This document shows positions 10,083 to 19,626 of a DNA stretch of 64,000 bases, in pieces. Each line of letters begins with the position of its first letter. Position 1 is the first letter of the stretch. Made by a program: the position numbers and the translations under genes. The DNA is from Marinomonas arctica (GTDB taxonomy: Bacteria > Pseudomonadota > Gammaproteobacteria > Pseudomonadales > Marinomonadaceae): NCBI RefSeq assembly GCF_003259225.1, contig NZ_QHJF01000025.1, forward strand, positions 1 to 64,000, given 5' to 3'. Under the pieces are notes generated by a model. That model was not told the origin of the DNA, did not search any database, and was given only the letters and a program-made list of their open reading frames with translations.

Positions 10083-10811
10083 TTAAAGTGCGGGTTTATT
10101 TGGGTGTGGAGCGTAAGCAAATACGTCAGAGAAACAACGCTCTGTGCTTAGTCCTTTGAGCTCTAGCTGGTCAAATGTCCCGTATACCATGCCAACTGAT
10201 CCGCTGATAAACGCCACACTTTGGCTTAAATCGGGGTGATCTGCTAATATAGCTTCGTATAACCAACCACGTCTTCCGTGCCACTGATCACTTGCCTCGT
10301 TAACGATGACATCTAGCGTGAAGGGCGTGTATTTGTGAGCTTCTTCTAACCATTCTTGGGCGAATACATCTTCAGCGGTTCTTAATCCCCAATAAAAGGA
10401 TACTTTTCCGGTAAAGTTTTGCTCTACTAATTCGCTGTATAGGCTTTTGATTTGAGCAAAGCCTGTGCCACCAGCGATGAGTAAAATATGCTCAGGATGA
10501 GTGTCTAATACGCCATTTTGTAGGTGACAGTCACCGCCAGGTGCTTTGATTGCAATGCTGGTGTTGGATTGAATATAGTCTACGACCTTGCTGGCAAGTG
10601 ACGTCGGATCTGATACCAAAATGTACAATGTCAAATTCGGAAGTTCGTGCGGTGCACTGCCAATAGAATAAGGAACTTTTTCACCTGTTGGCAATACGAC
10701 CATTAAATACTGACCTGCTTTAAAGGTCAGATCATCGGCTTCTAGGCTAACTCGGTATACATTCTGATTAATTAATTCAACAGCCTTTACCGATGCGCTC
10801 ATCTCTTTCAT
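10083..10811 (-). CDS. fre: NAD(P)H-flavin reductase
   Basis: A 242-residue member of the ferredoxin-NADP reductase superfamily. The flavin domain has the Fre/LuxG-type AGQYLMVVLP and VPYSIGSAP motifs (about 32-55). The nucleotide domain carries LLIAGGTGFAQIKS (about 112). These supply reduced flavin to other enzymes. Length and the first 100 residues follow E. coli Fre (233 aa). It starts with ggag 8 bases before the ATG. It lies directly downstream of rho on the same strand but beyond the rho terminator, so it probably has its own promoter. The rho-fre neighbourhood is common in related bacteria. Confidence 0.92.
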   Translation of the reverse strand: MKEMSASVKAVELINQNVYRVSLEADDLTFKAGQYLMVVLPTGEKVPYSIGSAPHELPNLTLYILVSDPTSLASKVVDYIQSNTSIAIKAPGGDCHLQNGVLDTHPEHILLIAGGTGFAQIKSLYSELVEQNFTGKVSFYWGLRTAEDVFAQEWLEEAHKYTPFTLDVIVNEASDQWHGRRGWLYEAILADHPDLSQSVAFISGSVGMVYGTFDQLELKGLSTERCFSDVFAYAPHPNKPAL

Positions 10812-10891
10812 TCAAATTACTCCAATCTGTGTCGCACTGACTTATCAAAAAAGTCCGCGGACATTGATGATGCACTATATTGATCATGTAA

Positions 10892-10922
10892 GTAAAAAAA
10901 AACCACTTCATGAAGTGGTTTT
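10892..10922 (-). terminator. rho terminator
   Basis: On the minus strand, aaaaccacttcatgaagtggtttttttt forms a stem with an uninterrupted T-run, 20 bases past the rho stop codon. Confidence 0.88.
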
Positions 10923-10941
10923 ATGAGGCAGAGTGATCTGC

Positions 10942-12207
10942 CTATTTATTTTTGCCTTTCATTGACTCAAAGAACTCATCGTTTGTTTGAGTGACTTTGA
11001 GGCGATCAATCAAGAACTCAGTTGCCGCTACATCTTCCATAGGATTCAGTAGCTTACGAAGAATCCACATACGCTGCAGTTCATCTTCTGAGGTCAACAA
11101 GTCTTCACGACGAGTACCTGAACGGCGAATATTGATGGCAGGGAACGTTCGTTTTTCTGCAATTTTACGGTCTAGATGCAATTCAGAGTTACCAGTACCT
11201 TTGAACTCTTCAAAGATAACTTCGTCCATTTTGGAGCCTGTATCAACAAGCGCCGTTGCGATAATCGTCAAACTACCGCCTTCTTCGATGTTACGTGCCG
11301 CCCCAAAGAAACGCTTTGGACGCTCTAATGCGTTTGCGTCCACACCACCCGTTAATACTTTGCCTGATGAAGGGATGACGGTGTTGTAGGCACGTGCCAA
11401 ACGAGTAATGGAGTCTAGTAGGATTACCACATCGCGTTTGTGTTCAACGAGGCGTTTTGCTTTTTCGAGTACCATTTCAGCCACTTGAACATGGCGTGCT
11501 GGTGGCTCATCAAACGTAGAAGCAACCACTTCACCGCGAACAGTACGAGACATCTCGGTTACTTCTTCAGGACGTTCATCAATCAGTAACACGATGAGGT
11601 GACATTCAGGGTTATTACGGGTAATGGCGTTGGCAATATTCTGCAGCATAAAGGTTTTACCCGCTTTTGGCGGAGAAACAACCAAAGCACGCTGACCTTT
11701 ACCCATTGGCGCAACAAGATCAATGATGCGCGAGGTAACGTCTTCTGTGGAGCCATTACCGGCTTCCATCAATAGGCGTTCATCTGGGAAAAGAGGGGTA
11801 AGGTTTTCAAAAAGGATTTTATTGCGAACGCTTTCAGGTTTATCAAAGTTGATTTCGTTGACTTTTAGTAGCGCAAAGTAACGTTCACCATCCTTTGGAG
11901 GGCGTATTTTCCCGGAGATAGTATCCCCAGTTCGCAGGTTAAAACGTCTAATTTGGCTTGGTGATACGTAAATATCGTCCGGACCTGCTAAGTAGGAACT
12001 ATCAGGTGAACGTAAAAAGCCAAAGCCATCTTGAAGAATCTCTAAGATACCGTCGCCGTATATGTCTTCCCCACCTTTTGCATGACGCTTTAGGATTGAG
12101 AAAATAACATCTTGTTTACGGGAGCGAGCCATATTTTCTAGGCCCATCTCTGATGCGATGTCTAAAAGTTCGTGTACTGATTTCTGTTTTAAGTCGGTAA
12201 GGTTCAT
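10942..12207 (-). CDS. rho: Transcription termination factor Rho
   Basis: Hexameric RNA-dependent ATPase that ends transcription at C-rich, unstructured RNA. The 421-residue protein has the N-terminal helical domain ([16 protein letters not shown]), the cold-shock-like primary RNA site ([13 protein letters not shown], about 61-73), Walker [10 protein letters not shown] (about 178-186), Walker [17 protein letters not shown], and the Q- and R-loop segments ([10 protein letters not shown]). It is full length and close to the E. coli protein (419 aa). trxA, which often precedes rho in pseudomonads, is not here. Confidence 0.98.
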   Translation of the reverse strand: MNLTDLKQKSVHELLDIASEMGLENMARSRKQDVIFSILKRHAKGGEDIYGDGILEILQDGFGFLRSPDSSYLAGPDDIYVSPSQIRRFNLRTGDTISGKIRPPKDGERYFALLKVNEINFDKPESVRNKILFENLTPLFPDERLLMEAGNGSTEDVTSRIIDLVAPMGKGQRALVVSPPKAGKTFMLQNIANAITRNNPECHLIVLLIDERPEEVTEMSRTVRGEVVASTFDEPPARHVQVAEMVLEKAKRLVEHKRDVVILLDSITRLARAYNTVIPSSGKVLTGGVDANALERPKRFFGAARNIEEGGSLTIIATALVDTGSKMDEVIFEEFKGTGNSELHLDRKIAEKRTFPAINIRRSGTRREDLLTSEDELQRMWILRKLLNPMEDVAATEFLIDRLKVTQTNDEFFESMKGKNK

Positions 12208-12741
12208 AAACGGGTTTTGTATTAGCTCATTTGAGGAATATTGACGGAATTAGAGTTAATCAATAAGTAACAATAATGTGTGTCTGGAAGTATCTTACAA
12301 TGTATCAGCTATTCGGCATAAAAAAACACAAAACAACGTGGTTATAAAACTTTTGTTTTGGTTTAGATCAGCCCGGATAGGGCAAAGCCAATACAGCGCG
12401 AAACAATTTGATTGGGATCTAGAGGTGACTTGCTTGTTGCTTTGTCACTATCGAGACCATCCATACTATAGTTCGACTTAAAGGCGAGGTCTATAGTGAA
12501 ACTCAGGAAAAAAACAATTTCTGGTAATTTTTTGATCAAACTCAGGGTTTTTGTGCTTTCAGAAGAGTCTATTTTTCACGTTAAGTGCTTAATGCCCCTT
12601 GCTTTTCGGAAAAAGTGGGCTGTTTTCGTAAAAAATTCATAAAAAACTCTAGGCTTTTTGCTGCCATGTTGCCAATGACATAGGCAAGGAACTGATATAC
12701 TCTTGCCTTAATTAAGACTTCTGCAAGATAAGGCTTTCTGA
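12208..12741. other. Intergenic region between rho and ppx
   Basis: About 530 bases between two divergent genes. I see no convincing gene. A 67-codon reading frame at 12278-12481 has no ribosome site and no recognisable features. The rho side is probably the long untranslated leader through which rho controls its own transcription in other enterics, but no specific element was recognised. An extended -10 for ppx lies at 12693. Confidence 0.5.
12693..12701 (+). promoter_or_regulatory. Candidate extended -10 promoter of ppx
   Basis: TGATATACT matches an extended -10 (TGnTATAAT) with one mismatch. No good -35 is present at the usual spacing. It lies 40 bases before the ppx ATG. Confidence 0.45.
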
Positions 12742-14259
12742 ATGCAATCACTTTTTTTGCAACAATCTCATGATTTTCCTTTTGAAAAAATTGCGGCTAT
12801 AGACTTGGGCTCAAACAGCTTCCACATGGTGATCGCTCAAGTGACTCATGGGCAGTTACGAATCACCGGTGAGTTTGGTGAAAAAGTTCAGTTGGCGGCG
12901 GGCCTAGTGAATGGGCGCTTAGATGACGAGTCACAGCAACGAGGCTTAGATTGTTTAGCTCAATTTGCACAAGTGATCGAAGACCTGCCTCCCGGCTCTG
13001 TTCGTGTGGTTGGTACGAACGCGCTAAGGGTGGCCAAAAATCGATATGATTTTATTGGTAAGGCCATGGATATCATGAGCCATCCGGTAGAAATCATCGC
13101 GGGTCGTGAAGAGGCTCGTCTGATTTATGTTGGTGTATCAAGAACCATGGATCATGGTGATGCAAAACGGCTGGTAGTGGATATTGGTGGTGGTAGTACG
13201 GAATTTATTATTGGTAAACAGCTTGAGCCAATATTAACGGAAAGCCTTCATATGGGCTGTGTAAGTTTTAAGCAGCGCTTCTTTGATGACGGCAGCATTA
13301 ATAAATCCAATTTTCAGAAGGCTGTTACGGCGGCTCGCTTAGAGCTTTTAAGTATCCAAGATGATTACCTTGATGAGACATGGGATGTGGCTATTGGCTC
13401 TTCAGGGACAGTGAAAGCGGCTTTTAATATTGTTAAGGAAAACAATTGGAGCAAGAAAGGCATCACGTTAAAAAATCTAAAACAAATTCAAAAAGTGTTA
13501 TTTTCTGCAGGGCATATTGATAATCTCGACCTGCCGGGCCTTAAGCCTGAGCGCAAAGTGACGTTTGCGGCTGGTATTGCGATTTTAACGGCGGTGTTTG
13601 AATGTTTTGATATCAAGCAGATGGATTTCTCTAACGCGGCGTTAAGAGAAGGCGTGCTTTACGATATTATGGGTCGTTACGCGGAAACGGATATTCGTGA
13701 ACGTACCGTTAACTACATGCTGAATCAGTATCACATTGATACGGAGCAAGCAAAACTGGTCACGCACACTGCGTTATCGGCATTAGCTCAAGTGAAAGAC
13801 GATTGGAACCTGAATAGTATTTCCAGTGAAGACTTACTACGCTGGTCTGGATTACTTCATGAAGTAGGGGCGGGCATTTCCCACAGCCGCTACCACAAAC
13901 ATGGCGCTTACATTATTAGTGAGTCTGATATGCCAGGTTTCTCTCAACAAGAGCAACAGGCATTGGCTAATTTAATTCTACGGCACCGTCGCAAGTTCAC
14001 TCAATCTTTAGATTACCGCTTTACCAAAAGTGATCAGCAAGATTTAGACCGATTGTCTATATTATTAAGGCTTTCAATATTGCTGCATCATGATAGAAAA
14101 GAGGGCGACATGCCTATCTTTACTCTGAAAGCGAGTGATAAAAGTTTGCATGCTGAGTTTTTACCAGAATGGTTGAATAACCGTCCTTTGACACTAGCCA
14201 ACTTACAACGCGAAGCTGAGTCTTTAGTGGCTGATGGATACACTTTGACCTTTAGTTAA
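12742..14259 (+). CDS. ppx: Exopolyphosphatase
   Basis: Removes phosphate from the ends of polyphosphate and may also act on pppGpp (Ppx/GppA family). The 505-residue protein has the actin-like ATPase fold: IAAIDLGSNSFHMVIAQ (phosphate-1 motif, about 18), VVGTNALRVAKN, IIAGREEARLIY, and VVDIGGGSTEFIIG (about 145). A C-terminal HD-like helical domain includes LLHEVGAG and ILRHRRKF, as in E. coli Ppx (513 aa). aagg lies 9 bases before the ATG. It is divergent from rho. ppk is on the opposite strand about 10 kb upstream. Confidence 0.96.
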   Translation: MQSLFLQQSHDFPFEKIAAIDLGSNSFHMVIAQVTHGQLRITGEFGEKVQLAAGLVNGRLDDESQQRGLDCLAQFAQVIEDLPPGSVRVVGTNALRVAKNRYDFIGKAMDIMSHPVEIIAGREEARLIYVGVSRTMDHGDAKRLVVDIGGGSTEFIIGKQLEPILTESLHMGCVSFKQRFFDDGSINKSNFQKAVTAARLELLSIQDDYLDETWDVAIGSSGTVKAAFNIVKENNWSKKGITLKNLKQIQKVLFSAGHIDNLDLPGLKPERKVTFAAGIAILTAVFECFDIKQMDFSNAALREGVLYDIMGRYAETDIRERTVNYMLNQYHIDTEQAKLVTHTALSALAQVKDDWNLNSISSEDLLRWSGLLHEVGAGISHSRYHKHGAYIISESDMPGFSQQEQQALANLILRHRRKFTQSLDYRFTKSDQQDLDRLSILLRLSILLHHDRKEGDMPIFTLKASDKSLHAEFLPEWLNNRPLTLANLQREAESLVADGYTLTFS

Positions 14260-14282
14260 TATAAATCAGCGTCAGTTGAGGA

Positions 14283-14585
14283 TCAGGTTAGTTTATCAAT
14301 TGAGCGATACAAAGCGGCGACTTCCTCTCGTTGTAATCCCGTAATACGAGAAAGTCGTCCAATGCTCGAAGACACTTGCACTGACTCTTTTCCTTGTTGC
14401 TCTTTTTCTTCCTTATTATCGGCTTGCTGCAATGTTGATATTAACTGTTGTTTTGCCTTCCCCGATAATTGAATGCTGTCCTGCTGTCTTTGAACATCTG
14501 AGCGCACGTTACTGTCTGTCTGTGCGGGCGGCACAGGCAAATACAAACGATTGTTTGAGATGGGAGAGATTGACAAAACAGCCAC
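14283..14585 (-). CDS. Small hypothetical protein
   Basis: A 100-residue polar protein with no recognised domain. The middle is rich in Gln, Glu and Lys (QLISTLQQADNKEEKEQQGK) and probably disordered or helical. The C-terminal third (IGRLSRITGLQREEVAALYRS) could form a short helical bundle. The segment DSIQLSGKAKQQL loosely resembles a DxhxLSxxA pattern seen in FlgM-type anti-sigma factors, but this is too weak for a call. It is convergent with ppx (24-base gap) and divergent from the tubulin-like gene. Confidence 0.55.
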   Translation of the reverse strand: MAVLSISPISNNRLYLPVPPAQTDSNVRSDVQRQQDSIQLSGKAKQQLISTLQQADNKEEKEQQGKESVQVSSSIGRLSRITGLQREEVAALYRSIDKLT

Positions 14586-14924
14586 CTAATAATGAATGAT
14601 CTATTTTAAGAATAGTATAAAAAACAATCAATGTGTATGTTTCTTGCTACAATCTTTAATCTGTAAGTTAGACATGGCTAGGTAAGGTGTTTTTATCGAC
14701 AGTTCTATTTATATGTCTTAATAGAACTGCGTTATTTTAAATTTATTTTATCGTCTCATTCACCATATTAGTGTCATTGCCATACAAGGATGATATTGTT
14801 TGCACATTGTTATCAATTTCATGACTAAAGAACAATGCATGTAACAGATGTAAGGTCTGCCTTATCGCGTTAATCGCGCGAATGATTATCTGTTGTCAGT
14901 CGTTTGCTTCAAAAAGGATGCCGC
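14586..14924. other. Intergenic region upstream of the tubulin-like gene
   Basis: About 340 bases between divergent genes, AT-rich, with no coding sequence seen. It contains a perfect 10-base inverted repeat at 14700-14729 (separate entry) and probably the promoters of both flanking genes. Confidence 0.5.
14700..14729. promoter_or_regulatory. Perfect 10-base inverted repeat
   Basis: CAGTTCTATT, 10-base loop, AATAGAACTG, followed by a T-rich stretch (gcgttattttaaattt). It lies about 195 bases before the tubulin-like start codon. It could be an operator for a dimeric regulator or a weak attenuator. Nothing further can be told from sequence. Confidence 0.5.
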
Positions 14925-16952
14925 ATGAGCCAAGAAAATCTTCCAATAGAACATCTTTATTTTACTGAGACAAATTTAGAACAAATCTTAGCAAATTTAG
15001 ACGTTGTTCGTAATCGAATACACCCACAGGCAACGGATGACGAAGGCGTAAATGAACAGGTGTTTCCATCTGTTTGCCTTATTGGTCTGGGGCGATGTGG
15101 TTCCAATATCGCTCTGGATGTCGCCTCGTTGGTATACGATGCGAGAACCAATTATATGCGAGAAGTGGAAAGCCAAGAAATCCTCGAAAATGAAAGCGAA
15201 TTTCGACCTATGCGTTGGATTCGTAAGCATTTACCACTCGAAGGGAAAGACGGTTTTAAGCCTGTATTCTTAATTGAGCCTATCGTGTTATTGGGTGACT
15301 TGGATAAGGATATCGAAGGGCGAATTCGTTTTTCTAACCAAGAAGGCAGAGCCAAGTTCTTAGAAGAGTACACCAAGCTACAGATAATGGATTTGTCTGA
15401 AGTGCATGCTGGTGGTGCGGGTAATGCGCCAATTTTAGGACAATATCTTGCCAAAATTATCTTGAATAAAGATGCCACCACCTTCCGCAACGAAAATTGG
15501 AAACAGATGCATTCCTATTTGGTGGATTCGTGCGGTATCAAAGCCAACCAATCACGTTTATATTTTTATATTTTCAGTGCGGGTGGTGGAACGGGTTCAG
15601 GCATGGCCTCTGAGTTTGGCCTAGCACAACAGTTTTCCTATCTCAGCAAGACTTTCGACTACCGATCCGATCAGAGCAAAATGGCGGATAAACGCCATAG
15701 CTTTGTGTTTGAGCCAATTTTCACATCGGGTATTTGTATTTTACCGAATATATCTGGAAAAAATGTTGAAATCTCTGAGGCGCTACATATTAACGCTGGG
15801 CGTTTGCTAACGAAATACATATCAGAAGAATGGAATTTTTCGTACAACGAAGAACGTGAAGAAGATGAAGTGCCTGCAGACGTCATGGAGCGCATCCGCC
15901 CATGGAACTCCATGATGTTAATCTCTAATGACATCATGCGTTATGCAGAAGAGGAAGATGGTGGCGATGCAGACAGTATTGATGTTAACACCATGGAAAA
16001 ATACGCTAACCAGTATATCTCTCAACAAATCTTCAATATCTTAACCGCTCAAGCCGTCACAACGGATTACGATGAAGATTACTTCCGTCGCGCGGGTATT
16101 GATATTGCTGAGACTATTCGTCTGGATGCAAACGATTTGTTCATGAGTTTGGCAGGCCCTGTTGCTGTTGCTTACGCAGAAAGTGTTGTTAATGAAAGTA
16201 CGCGTCAAGACAGCGTCGATATTGATGACCTATTCTGTCGCTCAATTGAATTGCCACACTTCAATAGTGACACGTCAGCGATTGAAGGGGTGAGTGTATT
16301 GCCAGTTGAATCCGAGCGATACCGTGAAGCGATTAAGAACTATCGAAAAAGCGGTTACGACGCGACCACGTTGAATCACCTGCATTTCTTTAAAAATTGT
16401 TCGTCTATCGTATCGATTATTTCTTTGCCGCGAGATTACAAACTATCTTTTACGGCATTAAATCGTCTCAAAATGCACTTGAACCGCTTATGCCCTAATA
16501 CAACATTAAAACGTTATGCATTGGTTATTGGTGCATCGGCTAACTTGTCATTAACCACGCTTATCGCAAAAAGCCCTTGTTTGAGTGATGATTTTTTAAC
16601 CTTAATGGTCGCTTACATGAAGCGTTGTTTTGCCCGTGACGATTACCGTTACACGGATGAAATAGACAAAGCGATTATTAAAATGATCCAAGATACGGAT
16701 TTTGATGAAGCGTTAGTAGACAAGTTTTTTACTACGTATGAGAACCCTGCGAAAATCTTGGATACAAACTGGTATGCGATTAAGCCAATGTATGAGAAAA
16801 AATACCGTGAGCTAATCGACAATAATCAGCGTTTTGTCTCGATCAATGATATTCGTTTGGACATTGATAACGTGAAAAATGCGATTAAATATCTGCGTGA
16901 AATTTATCGTCATCGCATTAGTAAAACCAATGTTCTTACACTGAATAGCTAA
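14925..16952 (+). CDS. Tubulin/FtsZ-superfamily protein
   Basis: A large soluble protein of about 675 residues with the two GTP-binding marks of the tubulin/FtsZ superfamily. The N-terminal Rossmann-like strand and T1 loop read CLIGLGRCGSNIALDVA (about 51-67). The tubulin signature loop reads SAGGGTGSGMAS (about 218-229), matching [SAG]GGTG[SAT]G. It is not FtsZ: that protein is about 390 residues and lacks the inserts seen here. The C-terminal 350 residues match nothing I recognise. Chromosomal tubulin-like families of unknown role (Tubulin_2 type, FtsZ-like families) are known. The ATG at 14925 is chosen because aaaaagga precedes it by 6 bases. It is a single-gene transcript ended by a clear terminator. 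The function is unknown; a GTP-dependent filament is inferred. Confidence 0.8.
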   Translation: MSQENLPIEHLYFTETNLEQILANLDVVRNRIHPQATDDEGVNEQVFPSVCLIGLGRCGSNIALDVASLVYDARTNYMREVESQEILENESEFRPMRWIRKHLPLEGKDGFKPVFLIEPIVLLGDLDKDIEGRIRFSNQEGRAKFLEEYTKLQIMDLSEVHAGGAGNAPILGQYLAKIILNKDATTFRNENWKQMHSYLVDSCGIKANQSRLYFYIFSAGGGTGSGMASEFGLAQQFSYLSKTFDYRSDQSKMADKRHSFVFEPIFTSGICILPNISGKNVEISEALHINAGRLLTKYISEEWNFSYNEEREEDEVPADVMERIRPWNSMMLISNDIMRYAEEEDGGDADSIDVNTMEKYANQYISQQIFNILTAQAVTTDYDEDYFRRAGIDIAETIRLDANDLFMSLAGPVAVAYAESVVNESTRQDSVDIDDLFCRSIELPHFNSDTSAIEGVSVLPVESERYREAIKNYRKSGYDATTLNHLHFFKNCSSIVSIISLPRDYKLSFTALNRLKMHLNRLCPNTTLKRYALVIGASANLSLTTLIAKSPCLSDDFLTLMVAYMKRCFARDDYRYTDEIDKAIIKMIQDTDFDEALVDKFFTTYENPAKILDTNWYAIKPMYEKKYRELIDNNQRFVSINDIRLDIDNVKNAIKYLREIYRHRISKTNVLTLNS

Positions 16953-16977
16953 TGATTGATAATTAACATTATGTTTT

Positions 16978-17008
16978 AAAGGCAACTCACGCAGAGTTGC
17001 CTTTTTTA
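16978..17008 (+). terminator. Terminator of the tubulin-like gene
   Basis: ggcaactc, acgca, gagttgcc followed by six T. It also has an A/T flank on the other side, so it may serve the converging cobQ gene as well. Confidence 0.88.
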
Positions 17009-17059
17009 GCTGGTTAAAAACAAAAAATGCCATAGTTGGCTTAGTTATTGAGTGGACAC

Positions 17060-18565
17060 TTACTTTCGAAACGCTTTGCATTGTTCGATAAGCGCGTCGA
17101 TGTTGATGTGTTGTTCGGCGCTGTCGGCGAGGCGGTTGATTTCGGCATCGCGGTACTGGTCGTAGTCGAATGCGGCGGCTTGGTCGACGCCAGCCCAGTG
17201 AAGTAGAGCTTGTAGGGCGTCTGGATGGTCGAATATACCGTGTAAATAGGTGCCTATAATCTTACCATCTTCTGATATATAGCCCTCTTTTTCGCCATTT
17301 TCGTTATTTTCTCCATTCTCTAAGTTAGCGAAGTGGCGGATGCTTGTGTTAGTTGAAAAGCTTGATACGCCGGAGTGAATTTCGTAGCCCGTGAGTTGGG
17401 CTTGTTGTGTCTCGATTTGCAGATAGCCTTGGCGTTGCTTGAGTTGTTTTTCTTTTTCTAACACCGTGGTCATGGGGATATAACCAAAGCCTTTGGCTTG
17501 GGTGTTGGCGTGTTGGTTTTCTAAGCCATAGGGGTCGAGTAAGGTGTCCCCTAGCATCTGAAATCCCCCACAAATGCCCATGACTTTGCCACCGTATCTT
17601 AGGTGTGTATCTAAATACCTTTCCCAACCTTCCTGACGTAAAAACGCTAAATCACTCTGTACACTTTTGCTGCCCGGCAAGATAACAAGGTCGGCCGGCG
17701 GTATGGCTTGGTTTGCTTTGACAAGGGTGACTTGCACATTAGGATGGAGGCGCAGCGCATCCCAGTCTGTGTGGTTACTGGTGCGAGGCATGACGGGAAT
17801 AACCACATTCAGTTTGGTATTGGCGTCCGTTTTGACGGGACTGTGGGCGACCGCGTCTTCGGATTCTAGATGGAAGCCTTTTAAATAAGGCAAGACACCA
17901 AGGACGGGCTTGCCTGTACGTTGTTCAAGCCAATCTAATCCAGACTGCAATAAACTGATATCGCCCCGGAAGCGGTTGATGACAAAGCCAATAACGCGAT
18001 CTTGTTCGCTAGGGCTGAGCAGTTCCAAGGTGCCAACCAGATGCGCAAAGACGCCACCTTTATCTATGTCGGCAATAATAATAACCGGACAATCGATGCT
18101 TTCAGCAAAGCCCATGTTGGCAATGTCACGAGCACGTAGGTTGATCTCAGCAGGACTGCCGGCCCCTTCAATAAGCACCGCCTGATATTGATCGGCAAGG
18201 CGGTAATAAGAATCCAGCGCAGCCACTTTAGCGATGCTTTTGTATTCATGGTAGCCAACGGCATCCATGTTGCCCACGGCTTTGCCTTGGATGATGACTT
18301 GAGCACCGACATCGGTATTGGGTTTGAGCAAGATGGGGTTCATGTCGACGTGGGGTTCGAGCCCCGCGGCATAAGCCTGTACGGCTTGGGCACGACCTAT
18401 TTCATTGCCATCTTGGGTCACGGCGCTGTTCAATGCCATGTTTTGCGGTTTAAAGGGGGCGACTTGAATGCCTCGACGTGCAAATAAGCGGCATAAAGCC
18501 GTTACTAGGGTGCTTTTTCCGGCATCGGATGTGGTCCCTTGGACCATTAAACTAAAGGCTGGCAT
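17060..18565 (-). CDS. cobQ: Cobyric acid synthase
   Basis: Amidates cobyrinic acid side chains (b, d, e, g) using glutamine and ATP in late cobalamin synthesis. The 501-residue protein has an N-terminal dethiobiotin-synthetase-like domain ([19 protein letters not shown], residues 10-28) and a C-terminal class-I-type glutamine amidotransferase domain. That domain has the nucleophile cysteine in [13 protein letters not shown] (about 330) and a histidine in [10 protein letters not shown] (about 440). It is divergent from cbiB with an 80-base shared promoter region. No cobalamin riboswitch is visible there. Confidence 0.95.
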   Translation of the reverse strand: MPAFSLMVQGTTSDAGKSTLVTALCRLFARRGIQVAPFKPQNMALNSAVTQDGNEIGRAQAVQAYAAGLEPHVDMNPILLKPNTDVGAQVIIQGKAVGNMDAVGYHEYKSIAKVAALDSYYRLADQYQAVLIEGAGSPAEINLRARDIANMGFAESIDCPVIIIADIDKGGVFAHLVGTLELLSPSEQDRVIGFVINRFRGDISLLQSGLDWLEQRTGKPVLGVLPYLKGFHLESEDAVAHSPVKTDANTKLNVVIPVMPRTSNHTDWDALRLHPNVQVTLVKANQAIPPADLVILPGSKSVQSDLAFLRQEGWERYLDTHLRYGGKVMGICGGFQMLGDTLLDPYGLENQHANTQAKGFGYIPMTTVLEKEKQLKQRQGYLQIETQQAQLTGYEIHSGVSSFSTNTSIRHFANLENGENNENGEKEGYISEDGKIIGTYLHGIFDHPDALQALLHWAGVDQAAAFDYDQYRDAEINRLADSAEQHINIDALIEQCKAFRK

Positions 18566-18645
18566 TCAGAGTCATCACGCTTTAAATCAATAAGGTGATA
18601 GAATTCTACCTCATTGTCCCATTATGTGAAAAACGACCTATATTC

Positions 18646-19626
18646 ATGATGACTTCAATTTTTGACTTTTTAGCGACGAACAGCTTTATGGTGTTGGCGG
18701 CATTGGTGTTAGATCGCTGGCTAGGTGAACCGAAAAGTTGGCATCCGCTGATCTGGTTTGGCCGTTGGGTGGATTTGTGTCGCAAGCATACTCAGCTGCC
18801 TTTAGATGCCTCCTCGGCTCGTCAACGTATGGTGGGTGTACTGGCTTGGCTGATCGCCGTGTTGCCTTGGTTATTGATCTTATGGGTATTGTTTTGGCTA
18901 CTGCCTAATCTGCTGGATGTGATTCTGTCTATTCTTATATTGTATTTTGCGATTGGTTGGCAGAGTTTGCGGGAGCACGCGTTGGCTATTTACCTGCCTT
19001 TGTCGGCTGTGTCGCCGTCGTCTGAAATGACGACTGAAGAGGCGGCTGAAAAGCTCAATGAAGCACGTCTTGCTGTCAGTTATATCGTCAGCCGGGATAC
19101 GCAAAATTTGGATGAGTCTGCCGTCGCGAAGGCCGGTATTGAGTCGGTATTGGAAAACGGCAGTGATGCGGTTTTTGCGCCGATTTTTTGGTTTGTACTC
19201 TTGGGAGCACCAGGAGCGTTGTTATATCGTTTGGCCAATACGCTAGACGCTATGTGGGGCTATAAAACCGAGTCTTTGTTGTATTTTGGCTGGTTTGCCG
19301 CACGATTTGACGATGTGCTGAATTATCTGCCCGCGCGATTGGTGGTTTACACTTACGCCGCTTGTGGTCATTGGCGGGCGGCTATTCGCAGTGCTCGTCG
19401 TCCTTCGGCTCGTTGGAAAAGTCCCAATGCGGGTCCTGTTATGGCCGCTGGTGCTGGTGCGTTAGGGGTTCAACTGGGTGGTGAGGCACCGTATTTTGGC
19501 AAAATAGAGACGAGGCCGATTTTAGGAGAGGGTGAAATGCCTAGGCCTAAACATTTAAAAGAAGCCATTTGGTTAGTGGATAAAAGTGTGTATTTATGGG
19601 GATTGGTGATATGCCTTTTGATCTGA
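18646..19626 (+). CDS. cbiB: Adenosylcobinamide-phosphate synthase, CobD/CbiB family
   Basis: Membrane enzyme that attaches aminopropanol phosphate to adenosylcobyric acid. About 326 residues with the CbiB opening LDRWLGEPKSWHPLIWFGRWV (about 22-42), several membrane segments (for example LAWLIAVLPWLLILWVLFWLL), the motif VSYIVSRDT (about 145) and the C-terminal KSPNAGPVMAAGAGALGVQLGG. The ATG at 18646 gives the usual family length (about 320). A GTG 17 codons earlier is possible but has no separated ribosome site. The end overlaps cobC by 16 bases, indicating an operon. Confidence 0.92.
   Translation: MMTSIFDFLATNSFMVLAALVLDRWLGEPKSWHPLIWFGRWVDLCRKHTQLPLDASSARQRMVGVLAWLIAVLPWLLILWVLFWLLPNLLDVILSILILYFAIGWQSLREHALAIYLPLSAVSPSSEMTTEEAAEKLNEARLAVSYIVSRDTQNLDESAVAKAGIESVLENGSDAVFAPIFWFVLLGAPGALLYRLANTLDAMWGYKTESLLYFGWFAARFDDVLNYLPARLVVYTYAACGHWRAAIRSARRPSARWKSPNAGPVMAAGAGALGVQLGGEAPYFGKIETRPILGEGEMPRPKHLKEAIWLVDKSVYLWGLVICLLI

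Noticed and set aside
12278..12481. 67-codon frame in the rho-ppx intergenic region
   Set aside because: It has no ribosome site, no domain and ordinary intergenic composition. It lies opposite the likely rho leader.
18566..18645. Possible cobalamin riboswitch between cobQ and cbiB
   Set aside because: The 80-base gap is too short, and no B12-box-like sequence was seen on either strand.
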